A program made the translations under genes and the position numbers. From assembly GCF_002288925.2 (NCBI RefSeq), contig NW_022098058.1:2890549-2954548 (forward strand): a stretch of DNA of 64,000 nt. Direction: 5' to 3'. The DNA comes from Delphinapterus leucas (taxonomy: Eukaryota > Chordata > Mammalia > Artiodactyla > Monodontidae). How positions within the stretch are numbered: position 1 is the first letter of the stretch; each line of letters opens with the position of its first letter. The notes below the pieces were generated by a model that saw only the letters and a list, made by a program, of their open reading frames with translations, was not told where the DNA came from and did no database searches. Shown here piece by piece: positions 20,992 to 32,249 of the stretch.

Positions 20992-21431
20992 CAAATTACC
21001 ATAAACTCAGTGGCTAAAAACAACACAAATGGATTATCTGACAGTTCTAGAGGTTAGGAGTCTGACGCCGTTCTCCCTGGACTAAAATCAGTGTGTTGGC
21101 AGGGCTGCATTTTTTCCTGGAGGATATAGGGGGAATTCATCCCTTTAACTTTTCCAGCTTCTAGAGGCTGCCCACATTCCTTGATTCAAGGCCCCTTTCC
21201 TCTGTCTTCAAGGTCAGCAATGTTGCATCTCTCTGACTTAATTCTTACGTTCTTTTAAGAACTCGTGTGATTAGGTTGCACCCACCCAGATAATCTAGAA
21301 GAATCTCTTCATCTCAAAATCCTTAATTAAATCACATCTACAAAAGCCCTTTTGCCACATAACATAACTTACTCTCAGGTACAGGGTTTAGGATGTGGAC
21401 ATTGTGTGGGACCATTGCTCTTCCTACCACA
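20992..21431 (+). repeat. MLT1-like LTR, main part, right of the provirus
   Basis: It continues the MLT1 begun at 10526: CAAATTACCATAAACTCAGT, GGCAGGGCTGCATTTTTTCC, AAATCACATCTACAAAAGCC, ending at CTTCCTACCACA. The join across the provirus restores the normal element with one copy of CAAA. Confidence 0.85.
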
Positions 21432-21464
21432 GTGCTTCATTGTTACTTTAAAAGAACTGCCCAG

Positions 21465-21680
21465 GGCTTCCCTGGTGGCGCAGTGGTTGGGAGTCCGCCT
21501 GCCGATGCAGAGGACACGGGTTCGTGCCCCGGTCCGGGAAGATCCCACATGCCACAGAGTGGCTAGGCCCGTGAGCCATGGCCACTGAGCCTGCGCATCC
21601 GGAGTCTGTGCTCCGCAACGAGAGAGGCCACAACAGTGAGAGGCCCGCATACCGCAAAAAAACAAACAAAAAATAAACAA
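21465..21680 (+). mobile_element. CHR-2-type SINE
   Basis: It has the head GGCTTCCCTGGTGGCGCAGT, B-box-like GGGTTCGTGCCCC and the short CHR-2 body ending GAGAGGCCCGCATACCGC. The perfect 14-bp target duplication AAAGAACTGCCCAG is at 21451-21464 and 21681-21694. Confidence 0.96.
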
Positions 21681-21754
21681 AAAGAACTGCCCAGACTTCT
21701 CCTTCAGGGTCTCTACCTCCACTAACAAGTGATAGGATATAGTTTAATGCACCC

Positions 21755-21900
21755 ATCTGACAGATGAGAAAACTGAAGCCCTGGGAGAAAGGGGCATTTA
21801 TTAAGTGCCTACTGCATGCCAGGACCTGTGCTAAGAGCCTCACATGGCTTGTCTCCCTTAATTCTCCAAACAACCAGAGAGGGATGTACAATACTATTGT
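21755..21900 (-). repeat. MIR-like fragments
   Basis: It contains CATCTGACAGATGAGAAAAC followed by TTATTAAGTGCCTACTGCAT, two MIR minus-strand motifs in reversed order. This may be two short fragments. Confidence 0.45.
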
Positions 21901-21904
21901 ATAT

Positions 21905-22056
21905 ACAATATGGCTGAAGGACTCTGCAGCTGCAAGGGACAGAAAACCCAGCAGAAACTGGCTTTAGCAAAAAACAGTGATTAAAAACCCTGAGGTTGAT
22001 CTTCAGGCCCAGCTGGATCCAGGCGTTCAATGGATGTTACCAAGAACCTTTGTCTC
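21905..22056 (+). repeat. Unclassified old interspersed repeat, split by SINE
   Basis: It has AGCAGAAACTGGCTTTAGCA and CAGGCCCAGCTGGATCCAGG. The same kind of text occurs at 52440-52640. It resumes at 22430-22560 after the nested SINE. I cannot name the family. Confidence 0.45.
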
Positions 22057-22414
22057 GGGACTTCCCTGATGGCACGGTGGTTAAGAATCACCTGCCAATG
22101 CAAGGGACATGGATTCGAGCCCTGGTCTGGGAAGATCTCATATGCTGCAGAGCAGCTGAGTCCGTGCACCACAACTACTGAGCCTGCGCTCTAGAGCCCG
22201 TGAGCCACAACTACTGAGCCCGTGTGCCACAACTATGGAAGCCCGCGTGCCTAAAGCCTGTGCTCCGCAACAAGGGAAGCACCACAATGAGAAGCCCGTG
22301 CACCGCAATGAAGAGTAGCCCCCGCTCACCTCAGCAAGAGAAAGCCCGTGTGCAGCAATGAAGACCCAACACAGCCAAAAATAAACAAATTTTTAAAAAT
22401 GCTTTAAAAAAAAA
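22057..22414 (+). mobile_element. CHR-1-type SINE
   Basis: The head GGGACTTCCCTGATGGCAC leads to a CHR-1 body with an extra ACAACTACTGAGCC unit and an A-rich tail. The target duplication AAGAACCTTTGTCTC is at 22042-22056 and 22415-22429. Confidence 0.95.
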
Positions 22415-22560
22415 AAGAACCTTTGTCTCTTCATCTCCTGGCTCTGTGTCGGCTTCTTTCTCAATCATGTTCTCCTTTTGTGGAGGCAAAATGACCATGA
22501 GCAGCTCCGAGCAGAAACCCTAATCTCTCTGAAATCCCTGGGGAAAGAGACCTTCCGTTT

Positions 22561-22839
22561 TTCAACTTCCAACAGAAGCCCTGGAGTGTCATTGAGCCCC
22601 CAGGGGTCTAGCATCCATATCTGAACTATCAAGGAGGGTGTGAGGGTAGAATGTGCTCATAGGCTAGGGCTGAAATACATGCCCAACTTAAAGCCTGGAG
22701 GTTAAGGCCAATCTTTCCCAAACACAGGGCCTGGGTGTGCAGGGGTTTCTCCCCAGGGAAAGCAGGTGCTATTATAGAAGTGACGATGCACATGTGTAAA
22801 GGAGTTAAAAAGCCAGTGTTGGGGAAAAAGGCTCATTGT
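22561..22839. other. Unassigned stretch
   Basis: I see no gene or repeat I can name. Confidence 0.4.
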
Positions 22840-22990
22840 CATTATCATACCCATTTTATAGGAGTAGAAACTGAGGCACAAAGTGGTTCAATAAAATGCC
22901 CTACATCACATAGCTGGTAAGTGGCCATGCCAGAACTTGAACCCAGATCCCCTCCGCCTGCATGTGATAGTCCCAGAACTCAGGGCAGGG
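22840..22990 (-). repeat. MIR SINE fragment
   Basis: The core CCCATTTTATAGGAGTAGAA is followed by CACATAGCTGGTAAGTGGCC and CTTGAACCCAGATCC. Confidence 0.75.
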
Positions 22991-23594
22991 CCCCTCCATG
23001 CTTGGGTCTCTCTCCCACTTTCTCTGAACCCCCAGACTGTGTCAAAAGACACATTTTAGTTGTTAGCTACCCCAAGGTCAGGCTGGGATATTGCTGTCTG
23101 TGTCCTGACATTTTAGACCTAGAAGTCCCTCCTCACCTGCAGAGGCACCTCTAATACAGGGAGGAAACAGGTGCTCAGGCACCCGACCACTGGCCCCTTT
23201 CAAGTCCTCCTCTGTGATGGCAAATTCCACTAGGGCTCCATACCATCTTACCAGGATTCCAAACAAAAGACACAGCTTACTGGCAAAGGCACCACCTTGG
23301 CCAAACCATCTTTACAAGGAAAGTGCGGATGAGGGAACAAAGATGGTGCTCGTAAAAGAGATAGTCTCCTGGGAGATGCAAGAAACAGCTGAGAGGAAAG
23401 AATTGAGGCTTTGTGGGGCAGTTCCTGGAACTGGGGCCAGAAACTGACAGGATGAGGGCCTCTTCCCAGAGGGTAAAGAAGTTCATTAGGCTAAACGAGC
23501 CAGACCCCCTAGTGCAGGTGGTCAACGTAGGAAAGCTGCTCCCCCAGGGGTGACAGGACCAAATACATAACATCATTCCAGAGGAGACAAGGGG
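22991..23594. other. Unassigned stretch
   Basis: Short overlapping frames only. No recognisable gene. Confidence 0.4.
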
Positions 23595-23828
23595 CAAAGA
23601 GTCAGTGTTTATCAAGGGCTTACTATGTGCTGAGCACCTCACGTGATGAGGCTCTTAATCTTCCTAATCACCGTTCTGAGCAAGCACATTAATTTACACA
23701 TTTTTACAGAGGGAGAATCTGAGGCTCAGAGAGGTAAAGCAACTTGATCAAGAGCACACAGCCATCAGATGGCAGAGCTGGATTGAAACCCAGATGTGTC
23801 TGACTCTGAAGTCACTGTTCTTTCCTCC
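23595..23828 (-). repeat. MIR SINE, nearly complete
   Basis: Its order is GGGCTTACTATGTGCTGAGC, TACAGAGGGAGAATCTGAGG, CAGAGAGGTAAAGCAACTTG and CTGGATTGAAACCCAGATG. Confidence 0.82.
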
Positions 23829-24240
23829 CATGACGTACATTATTAGAGGAAATGTGGACATCCCAGGAACATTTCCAGCTCACTGTTTCTGGAAAGCCCC
23901 ATCAAAAGCAGAGTCTTGGGTTGGATGGACCAGGTGGTGGTACCTAGTGGTCAATTCTCAAGTTCTTAGAAGCACAAAATAGAGAAATGTTAAGGGGAGG
24001 AGTTGATACAGATGACCAGAGGCTCAGGTAGGTGTGCATGAAGATCTTCTAGGTACATGGAAGGAAGGCGAAATTATGTGGCAAGGCAGTAAGGCCAGAT
24101 GGTAGGCAGCCACTGCCCCAGGTCCCTAAAGGGTCCCCCACACTGCTCCAGCTACCTTCCTTGGGAACCCCAAACTTTCCTGTGATCCAGGAATAAAAGG
24201 GGGTCTTCAGGACACAGCTGCTCTGCCAACTTCTGGCTGT
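23829..24240. other. Unassigned stretch
   Basis: I see no gene or repeat I can name. Confidence 0.4.
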
Positions 24241-24250
24241 TGTGTTTCTT

Positions 24251-24482
24251 TTTTTTTTTTTTTTTAATTTATTGTATTGAAGTATAGTTGATTTACAATG
24301 TTGTGTTAATTTCTGCTGTACAGCAAAGTAATTCATATATATATATATATATACATACACACATTCTTTTTCATAGTCTTTTCCATTATGGTTTATCAGA
24401 GGATATTGAATATAGTTCCCTGTGCTGTACAGTAGGACCTTGTTGTTTATCCATCCTATATACAATAGTTCGCATCTGCTAA
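24251..24482 (-). mobile_element. L1 3' UTR fragment
   Basis: The T run at 24250-24265 is the tail of a minus-strand L1. The following TTGTATTGAAGTATAGTTGA and CTGCTGTACAGCAAAGTAAT is the typical artiodactyl/cetacean L1 3' UTR, with a TA repeat at 24337-24352. Short flanks GTGTTTCTTT at 24241-24250 and 24483-24492 are the target duplication. Confidence 0.88.
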
Positions 24483-24492
24483 GTGTTTCTTT

Positions 24493-25190
24493 ATATTGCT
24501 CATGCTTAGATACATAGATATTGGGGTCTCACTCTGCCCTGATCCCTAAAAAATGTTGACTCTGCAGTAGGCAGAGCGTACACATTTATGGTACTAGGTA
24601 CACTTCCTCACGCAGCTAAGAAATAGTTACTGTTTCTTCACTGCCTATTGTGTGAACTCACAAAAGCCCTGGGCAACGGGTATTTTACCCCTAGAGTAGT
24701 TGCTGTTGGGGTCCCAGCACCAGTAGGTCTCTGTCGCCAGGCCAGCATGTCCACTCTCCAGCACGTTGACTGCCAAGAGCTCACAGCCACCCCCCTTCTC
24801 CAGAGAATTGCCGTCTGTTGACAGGAACCTCAGCAGGTGGTTATGTCCTTTCAAGAGCACCGCACAGTCAATGCTGACATGGGGATGCATCTGGAGTGGG
24901 TAACAACTTTGTGACATGATCAGTCCCACAGCCCACAGTGGATCAGGCTAAGGCTGGACCTTACCTGTGGCCACTTCCCCACTTGGCTCCCCACTTCCCT
25001 ATCCTGTTTCCCTCACCCCTTAAAGCTTTTTCCTAAGTGCTCTTCCTCAATAAATCACCCAGTGTCCTAAGATACCCCCACCCTATTTTACAGAACAGGA
25101 AACTGAGGCTTAAATAGGATGCCCCCCCCCCCCGCCCCAGCTTAGTCTGTCCCCAAAGTTCAAGCCCTTTCTGTTCCTTCATCCTGCCTG
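24493..25190. other. Unassigned stretch with a poly-C run
   Basis: I see no gene. There is a C run of about 14 at 25122-25135 and a MIR-like core ACAGGAAACTGAGGCTT just before it (25091-25110). Confidence 0.4.
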
Positions 25191-25640
25191 GACAGAATGG
25201 ACAGCAGACAGATCAGGAGAGGAAACCCCAAGTCCCGGCAGGGATGGGCAGCTTCTCCTCGCCCAGCTGCAGCCCAGGCTTCCTCGGGCAGAGCGCCGTT
25301 CCTGTTTCCCTCCCCCGCACTGAGTCATCACCCATGCAGAGCGGTGAGAAATCATGGAGCAGGACTGGGCGGGCAGCAGGCACTTGAAATGAGATTTCTC
25401 AGAAGCCTCCGTCCAGCTCTGCTCAGGAAAGCGGGGGCTGTGCAGGATGTTCCTTCCCACGCTTGGTTGCTTCAGGATCGGAGGCAGGGAGACCCAGAGG
25501 CTGCTGTGCCTCCACCTGAGCCTCTCCTCAGAGACAAACTCTCCAAGGTGTTTCAGGATGCTCGGTTGACTCAGCCACCAAAGCTGCACAGCAGGGTAAC
25601 GGGAGACAGTGTCCCCAGAACATGCAGCAAAAGCTGAGCC
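25191..25640. other. GC-rich unassigned block with AP-1-like site
   Basis: A 146-codon plus frame and a 155-codon minus frame overlap here, but neither shows known protein features. The sequence holds TGAGTCATCA at 25321-25330, matching the AP-1 consensus. It may be unique regulatory DNA or nothing. Confidence 0.35.
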
Positions 25641-25756
25641 ACACACCCCTGCATGTCCCCAGGGCCCAGAACATCAGAGGCAAACTCTTGAGCCCTGAAC
25701 CCCTGCTTCTTCCCATTTGGCTCCAGACACCCTCCCTCCAGTCACAACTTCTGGCT
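25641..25756. other. Unassigned stretch
   Basis: I see no gene or repeat I can name. Confidence 0.35.
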
Positions 25757-26544
25757 CTCAACTTTTTCATTTCTTTTAATTGAAGTCAAATTTACATACA
25801 CTGAAATGTACCAGTCTTGGGTGTGCCAATAAGTGAATTTGGATAAATGTGTACCTGTGTAATGAACACACTTCTCAGCATATAGAACATTTCCATCACC
25901 CCAGAAGGTTTTTCGTGTTCCTTTCTGATTAACCCCTGTAGGCAATCACTGTTCTGATTTCTATCACCATGAATTCGATGTACCTGTTCTTGAACATCTT
26001 ATAAATGGAACCACACAGTATGTACTTTTGGGGGTCTGGCATCTTTCACTCAACATCTTATCTGTGAAATTCGTCCATGCTGGGCAGGCAGCAGTCGTGA
26101 CTCCTGTCTTTTACTGAGTGGTATTTCATTGTGTGAATACACTGCAATTATTCCTCCATTGTCCTGTTGAGGGACGTTTGGGTTGTTTCTACTTTTTGGC
26201 TATTATGAATAAGACTGCTATGAACATTCTTGAATAACGCTGTGGACATATGTTTTCATTTCCCGTGGATTAATAACTAGGAGAAGAATCGGTGGGTCAT
26301 GGAAGTGGTATTGCTAACTTTATAGGAAACTAACAAACTGTTCTCTAAAGTGGACATATCATTCTACACTCCCACCAGCAATGTTTGACATTTTGAGCTG
26401 CTTTATAGCATCACAAACATTTGGCTTTTCAGTGCTTTTAATTTTAGAAATGGCATTTCCCTGTTGACTTTTGAAGTCAAGCACTTCTGCACATGCTTAT
26501 TGGCCATTGGTATATATTATTCTGTGAAGCATCTATTCAAGTCT
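25757..26544 (-). mobile_element. Old L1 fragment (ORF2 end and 3' UTR)
   Basis: On the minus strand it is an old L1 3' end. Plus-strand landmarks are TTGAAGTCAAATTTACATAC, CATAAATGGAACCACACAGT-like text at about 26001-26020, and GGGTTGTTTCTACTTTTTGG at 26190-26209. No open frame remains. It continues at 26870-26950 beyond a SINE. Confidence 0.82.
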
Positions 26545-26555
26545 TTTGCCTATTT

Positions 26556-26864
26556 GTATTTATTTATTTTCGGCTGTGTTGGGTCGTTGGGTCTTCGCTG
26601 CTGCACGCGGGCTTTCTCTGGTTGCGGCGAGTGGGGGCTACTCTTTGATGCGGTGCGCAGGCTTCTCATTGTGGTGGCTTCTCTTGTTGCAGAACATGGG
26701 CTCTAGGTACGCGGGCTTCAGTAGTTGTGGCACGTGGGCTCAGTAGTTGTGGCTTATGGACTTAGTTGCTCCACGGCATGTGGGATCTTCCTGGACCAGG
26801 ACTCGAATCTGTGTCCCCTGCATTGACAGGCGGATTATTAACCACTGCACCACCAGGGAATTCC
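26556..26864 (-). mobile_element. CHR-1-type SINE nested in L1
   Basis: The minus-strand copy ends with the head complement CCACCAGGGAATTCCC (26850-26865). Target duplication TTGCCTATTT (26546-26555) and TTGCCTACTT (26866-26875) lies inside the L1. Confidence 0.92.
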
Positions 26865-26950
26865 CTTGCCTACTTTTTAAAAATGTGTTTATTTTTATTT
26901 TTGTTAGCTATTTTTCCATTTATAAATAGGAGAGAAATATTCTGCAAATC

Positions 26951-27289
26951 ACCCTTTCTTAGAGAGGAATGATTAGAAATCAACTCATTTGTGCTGTTGA
27001 GACACGCGTAGGTAGTTCCAAAGTGTTCCTCTTATTCTGTAGCTAAGGTCTCTTGCTAGGGGATTTCCAGCTATTGGGAGATGGAACCTCTCAGGAGATT
27101 CTCTTGCAGTGAGGATGGAGGTTATGATGCATCCTTGGTTGGTACTATTACATCTTAAATCTCTGTAGAGAATACTGGATTCCACATTGTCCATGCACTT
27201 CTTTCTAGTTCATTGATTAAATATATTAATATTAGGTTAATCAAATTTATAAAAATTGAATCAGTCATATTCTGTTGAGATAACTTAAT
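26951..27289. other. Unassigned stretch
   Basis: AT-rich sequence with no recognised gene or repeat. Confidence 0.4.
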
Positions 27290-27840
27290 TAAGCTCTTGG
27301 TTTCCTATCAAGCATCCATTTCCCCCTTCTTTCCTAATTCTCCCTATGTTCGATATCCACTCCTTCCCCACCCAGCCAACTGCTGGACCCCAAGATCCAG
27401 ACTGGACCTCAGTGGTCTGAAAGTAATCCTATTCCTGTTTGCCTTGATTGCCTTAGGATGGGCACATGAGCCAGTTGTGACTGTGAGCTGTGAGGGCATG
27501 TCTGCTGCGGGCTTTGGGGGAAGTTTCCCCTTTCTTAAGAGAAAACTTTCAAGAAGATGAGCTCTCTTTTCTGCCTTGGATGGCGCTTTGTGAGGTGATG
27601 CCCGGAGTAACGTGAGATATCTTACTACCAGCCTGAAGAAAATCTGACACTGAGGGCTACGAGCAGAGAGATTTAACAAGTCAGGATTCATGAAACCAAC
27701 ATTCAGTTACTGGATCAATGAATCCTGAAGGCTCCTTCTGCCTCTGGACTCCAAGTTTCACGAGCCAGTAAACTTGCTGATTAAATTAGTGGAGGTTGTA
27801 TTTCTGTTATCCGCAGCTAAAAGGGTCCTAATACAAGTGC
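27290..27840 (+). repeat. Unclassified old LTR-like repeat
   Basis: It holds GGATGGGCACATGAGCCAG, a CTCCAAGTTTCACGAGCCAG block and the end GGGTCCTAATACAAG. The ending resembles the CTAATACA ends of old mammalian LTRs and the element at 58245-58680. Confidence 0.4.
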
Positions 27841-27849
27841 TGGGTATGC

Positions 27850-29960
27850 ATGCCGTTCTTTTAATTGTTTTCATTAAACTATATAACATTTAAAGTACAC
27901 AGTCAATGTTTTCAGTATATTCACAAGGTTGTGCAACTATCCCCAATATTTAATTCCAGAACATTTTCATCATCCGAAAGGAAACCTGTACCCATTAGCA
28001 GTCATTCCAAACTCGCCTCTCCCCACAGCTCCCGGCGACTATTAATCTACTTTCGGAATCTGAATTTGCGTATTCTGGCATATATATGTATGTATGTGTA
28101 TATATATATAAAATCATGCAATAAGTGACATTTTCTATCTGGCTTCTTTTACTTGGCATAATATTTTCAAGGTTCATCCATGCTGAGCATGTGTAAGTAC
28201 TTCATTCCTTTTTATGACTGGATAATATGCTTTTGTGTGGATAGACCACGTTTTGTTTATCAGTTCGTCAGTTGCTGAACATTTGGGTTGTTTCTACTCT
28301 TTGGCTTTTTTGAACAATGCTGTTATGAACATTTGTGTAAAGGTTTTCTTGTGAACATACGTTTTCAGGTCTTGGGCATATACCTAGGAGTGAAATCTTT
28401 GGGTTTTGTGGTAATTCTGTGTTTAACTTTTGGAGGAATTGCCACTCTGTTTTCTATAGCAGCTGCCCCACTTCCATTCCAACTAGAAATGTATAAGAGT
28501 TCCAGGTTCCCCACATCCTTGTCAACACTTGCTGTTGCTGGTTTTTCCTCTTTTATTGTAGTCGTCATAATTGATGGGGAATGGTATCTCATTGTGGTTT
28601 TGATTTGCATTTCCCAAATGTTGAACATTGTTTCATGTGCTTATTGGTCGTTTTTATATTTTCTTTGGAGAAATGTCTATTCAGTCCTTTGTCCGTTTTT
28701 AAACTGGATTATTTGTCTCTTACTGTTGAGTTCTAAGAGTTTTTATGTATTTTGAACATTAGACCCTTTATTAGATATACGATTTGCAAATATTTTGTCC
28801 CTTTCTGTGCATTGTCTTTTCACTTCCTTGATGGTGTTCTTTGAAGCACAAAAGGGTTTAATTTTGATAAAGTCCAATTTATTTTTTTCTTTTTTTGCTT
28901 GTGCTTTTTGTGTCATATCTAAGAAACTGTTGTCTAATCCAAGGTCACTAAAATTAACACCTATGTTCTAAGAGTTTTCCAGTTTTAGCTCTTACATGTG
29001 TGTCTATGATTCATTTTGCATGTGGATATCCAGTTCTCCTAGTACCTTTTGTTGAAAAGACTTTTCTTTTCCTGTTGAATTGTCTTGGCACCCTGTCAGA
29101 AATCAATTGGTCATAAAGACAGAGGTTTATTTTTGGACTGTCAGTTCTATTCCAAATGTATGTCTACCCTTATGCCAGCACCACAGTCTTGATTACTTGA
29201 TAGGTTTGAATTAAGTTTTGAAGTTAGGAAGTTTGATTCTTCCCAACTTTGTTATTCTTTTTCAAGATTGTTTGGACTATTCTGGGTGTCTCGCATTTCC
29301 ATATGAATTTTAGGATCAGCTTGTTATTTTCTGCAAAAAAAAAAAAAGGCAACTATAATTTTGATAGGGAATGCAATGAATCTATAGATAAATTTGGGCA
29401 GTATTGCCATCATAAGAGTATGAAGTATTCCAGTCCATGAACACAAATGTCTTTCCATTTATTTACGTCTTTGGTCACTTTCAAAGGTGCTTTGTAATTT
29501 TCAATGTAAAAGAAGTCTTTCACCTCTTTTGTTAAATTTATTTCTAAGTATTTTAATCTTTTGGTTGTAAATGGAATTGTTTTCTTAATTTCACTTCTGG
29601 CCCATTCATTGCTAGTCCACAGAAATACAGCTGATTTTCAGATACAGATCTTGTGTCCTGCAACCTTCCTGAATTTAATTATTAGCTCTAATAATTCCTT
29701 CCTTCTTTCCTTCCTTCCTCTTTCCTTCTGCTTGCTTTTGGTTCAGTTGGCTCTTCTTTTTCTAGTTTCTTAAGGTGTAAAGTTAGGTTATTGATTTGAG
29801 ACCTTTCTCCTTTTTTGTAGGTATTTACAGCTATGATGATTTCTAATTTTATTCCACTGTGGCCAGAGGACATGTTTTAGATGATTTTCAATCTTTTAAA
29901 AGTGTATAAAGACTTGTTTTAAGGCCTACTATGGTCCAACTTTGTGCTGTTTTTTGAGAT
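27850..29960 (-). mobile_element. Long old L1 fragment (3' UTR and much of ORF2)
   Basis: Reading the minus strand gives the ORF2 reverse transcriptase to C-terminal part in broken frames (for example 28365-28628, with [11 protein letters not shown]), then a 3' UTR ending near 27850. Plus-strand landmarks are TTTAAAGTACACAGTCAATG, ATGCTGTTATGAACATTTGT-like text at about 28317-28336 and GGTTCATCCATGCTGAGCAT at 28171. A TTCC simple repeat lies at 29697-29720. There are many stops, and it is old. Confidence 0.85.
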
Positions 29961-29964
29961 TCAA

Positions 29965-30265
29965 AGAAAAAAATATGTTGAAAATAAAAAGATGGGAAAG
30001 GCTCTATCATGCAAACCATAATCAAAACAGCTTGAGTGGCTATACTAATATGAGAAAAAAATAGACTGTAAGAAGAAACCTGTTAGTAGAGACAAAGGAC
30101 ATTTTATAATAATAAAAGGGTCAATGCATCAAGAAGATGTAACGATTATAAACATATGTGTACCTAACAAGAGAGTCCTAAAATACATGAAGCAAAAACT
30201 GACGGAATTGAAGGGAGAAACAGAAAACTCAATAATGTCAGAGACTTCAATACCACGCTTTGAAT
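29965..30265 (+). mobile_element. L1 ORF2 fragment in opposite orientation (inverted 5' part)
   Basis: The plus strand reads as decayed ORF2 endonuclease-domain text: AAACCATAATCAAAACAGCT, GACAAAGGACATTTTATAAT and TACCTAACAAGAGAGTCCTA, equivalent to 62080-62240 of the last L1 in this window. It directly abuts the minus-strand L1 at 27850-29960, so it is probably the inverted 5' segment of the same insertion. Confidence 0.72.
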
Positions 30266-30309
30266 AACTTGTATTTACCTAATAACAAATGATGTGGAGC
30301 ATCTTTTCA

Positions 30310-30600
30310 CGTGCTGATTTGACACCAGTCTGGGAGCTTTGAGCTGGCTCTTGCCTCTCCTTGGGGAACTCTTCCTAGGTATCTTCATAGCTCACTCCAT
30401 CACTTCCTCAGGGCTTCATTTAGATGGATCTTCTCTGTAAGGTCTCCTCTAGAAACAGTCTAAATTTCCACACCCTTTTCAAATCATTCCTATTTCGTTC
30501 CTTTTTTTTCTTAAATCCCTCTCACCTCTCACAAACATACGATGCCCTGGCATTGCATTATTCCTCTTGAATTTCTATTATCTCACTAGCCGGCTCTGAA
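30310..30600 (+). repeat. L2-like LINE fragment
   Basis: The order is CTCACTCCATCACTTCCTCA, TCTGTAAGGTCTCCTCTAGA-like text, then CATTATTCCTCTTGAATTTC. Confidence 0.5.
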
Positions 30601-31055
30601 AACAATCCCAGTACAGTGTGTTATTATTACCATCGTCATCACCACCCGCTGTTCAGACCTGGATTATAACCTGGGCATGTGGTGCTGTCATTATCCCCAT
30701 GTCTGTCTCCTTCATGAGACTGGGTGCTCTTCAAGGGCTGGGTGTGCCCAGGGCTGTCCGAGCTAAGTGCCCCCCAGTGCCCAGGACAGGGTGTGACACA
30801 GCCAAGGACCCTCTGAGTGTTTGCTTCGTGAAGCCAGGAGGCCCTGTTCTGGCACCAGGTAGGGACCATGAATCAGACAGCCAGACCAAAATGAAATTGG
30901 GAGGTGAAACCTTTCTGTGAACCTCTGGACTTGACATGGCTGCGCTCAGGGCAGAGAGAGGAGGGCTCTGATGGTTCCCCAGGCTCACTGCTCAGGCCCC
31001 GAACAGAGAGGTCAGGACTGCCGGGAAGTGCAGGAGAAAGACACAGGGTCTGGGA
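30601..31055. other. Unassigned stretch
   Basis: Overlapping frames on both strands, none recognisable. Confidence 0.4.
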
Positions 31056-31059
31056 CCCA

Positions 31060-31215
31060 AGCAGAGCTGGGTTTGAGTCCAGCACTGACACCATTTATGT
31101 GACTTTCGACAAGTCCCTTCATCTCCATGAGCCTTGCTGCCTCATCTGTAAAGTGAGCACAGCAGTACTTACCCCAGAGAGTGGTCGTGTGCATTGGGGC
31201 ACCTCTAAGGCACCT
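31060..31215 (+). repeat. MIR SINE fragment
   Basis: The plus-strand MIR order is GCTGGGTTTGAGTCCAGCA, GACTTTCGACAAGTCCCTTC and CCTCATCTGTAAAGTGAGCA. Confidence 0.8.
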
Positions 31216-31227
31216 GACACATGACTA

Positions 31228-31480
31228 TAATAATAGGTAAAGTTTACTGAGCGCTTCCTGCGTCCAGGCATTACACACAGCTCTGTACAAGCACAATCTC
31301 ATTTAACCGTCACAATGTACTCCATCAGGGAGTATCATCCCCATTTTACAGATGAGGAAAATAAGGCTTAGGGAAGCAGCGTGATTTTGCCCCAAGTGAC
31401 CCAGCTAATTAGTTACAGAGCAGACTTGAAACACAAACCTGTCCGGCTCAGAATTTGTGCTCTTAGCTGATGCTACATTG
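31228..31480 (-). repeat. MIR SINE, nearly complete
   Basis: The minus-strand MIR order is TTTACTGAGCGCTTCCTGCG, CCATTTTACAGATGAGGAAA and GACTTGAAACACAAACCTGT. Confidence 0.85.
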
Positions 31481-31599
31481 TTCACCTGGGCTCTCCTCAC
31501 TCTCCCCCTTTCCCCTTTCTCAGGGTTCCCTTCTCCCCTCCTTCCCCTCAAGGAGCAGGGGACAGCATTACGTAGAGGTCAGGAACCTGGGAACTGAAG

Positions 31600-31690
31600 A
31601 TAAGCAAGTCTGTGTCCACATCCCAGCCCTGTCATTTATTGGCTGTGTGGCGTCGAGCAGGTCACTGGCACATTTTGAGCCTTAGTTTCT
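31600..31690 (+). repeat. MIR SINE fragment
   Basis: It contains CAGCCCTGTCATTTATTGGC and CATTTTGAGCCTTAGTTTCT. Confidence 0.6.
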
Positions 31691-32240
31691 GTGCTGGTTT
31701 CCTAGGGCTGCTGTAACGAATTCCCACAAACTCGGTGGCTTAAAACAACATAAATTTGTTATCTCGCAGTCTGTAGCTCAGAAGTCCAGGGGGCTCAGCT
31801 GGCTATTCTGCGTAGAGTCTCACAGGCTGAAATAGAGGTGTCGGCCAGCCCAGGCCCTTGCCTGGAGGCTCTGGGAAAGAACACGCTTCCAAGTAGAGTC
31901 AGCTTGTAGGCAGAATCCAGATCCTGTGACTGTAGGACCGAGGCCCCGTTTCCTTGCCAGTGGTCACCTGGGAGCTAGTCTCTGCTCCTGGGGCCACCCA
32001 CATTCCTTCTCATGCAGGTCAAGTCTTTCTCATGCTTTGATGAAACCCTCCAGCTCCTCCTGTGGTTCCTTTCCTACTCCAGCCAGGGCAAGTCTGCTTT
32101 TAAGGGTTCATGCCATTAGATTGAGTCCACCAGGATAATCTCCCTGTTTTAGGGTCTGTAAATTTAATTACATCTGCAAAGTCCCTTTGCCACGTAACAT
32201 AACATATTGTCATATTCATGATGGGATTAGACCGTTGACA
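31691..32240 (+). repeat. MLT1-like MaLR LTR
   Basis: It starts GTGCTGGTTTCCTAGGGCTG with CTCGGTGGCTTAAAACAACA, passes CCCACATTCCTTCTCATGCA, and ends with CTTTGCCACGTAACATAACA. It is homologous to the element at 20992-21431. Confidence 0.85.
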
Positions 32241-32249
32241 TCTTTGGAT

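Noticed and set aside
28288..28755. 155-codon plus-strand membrane-protein-like frame
   Set aside because: It is antisense to the L1 ORF2 region, which gives hydrophobic text by composition.
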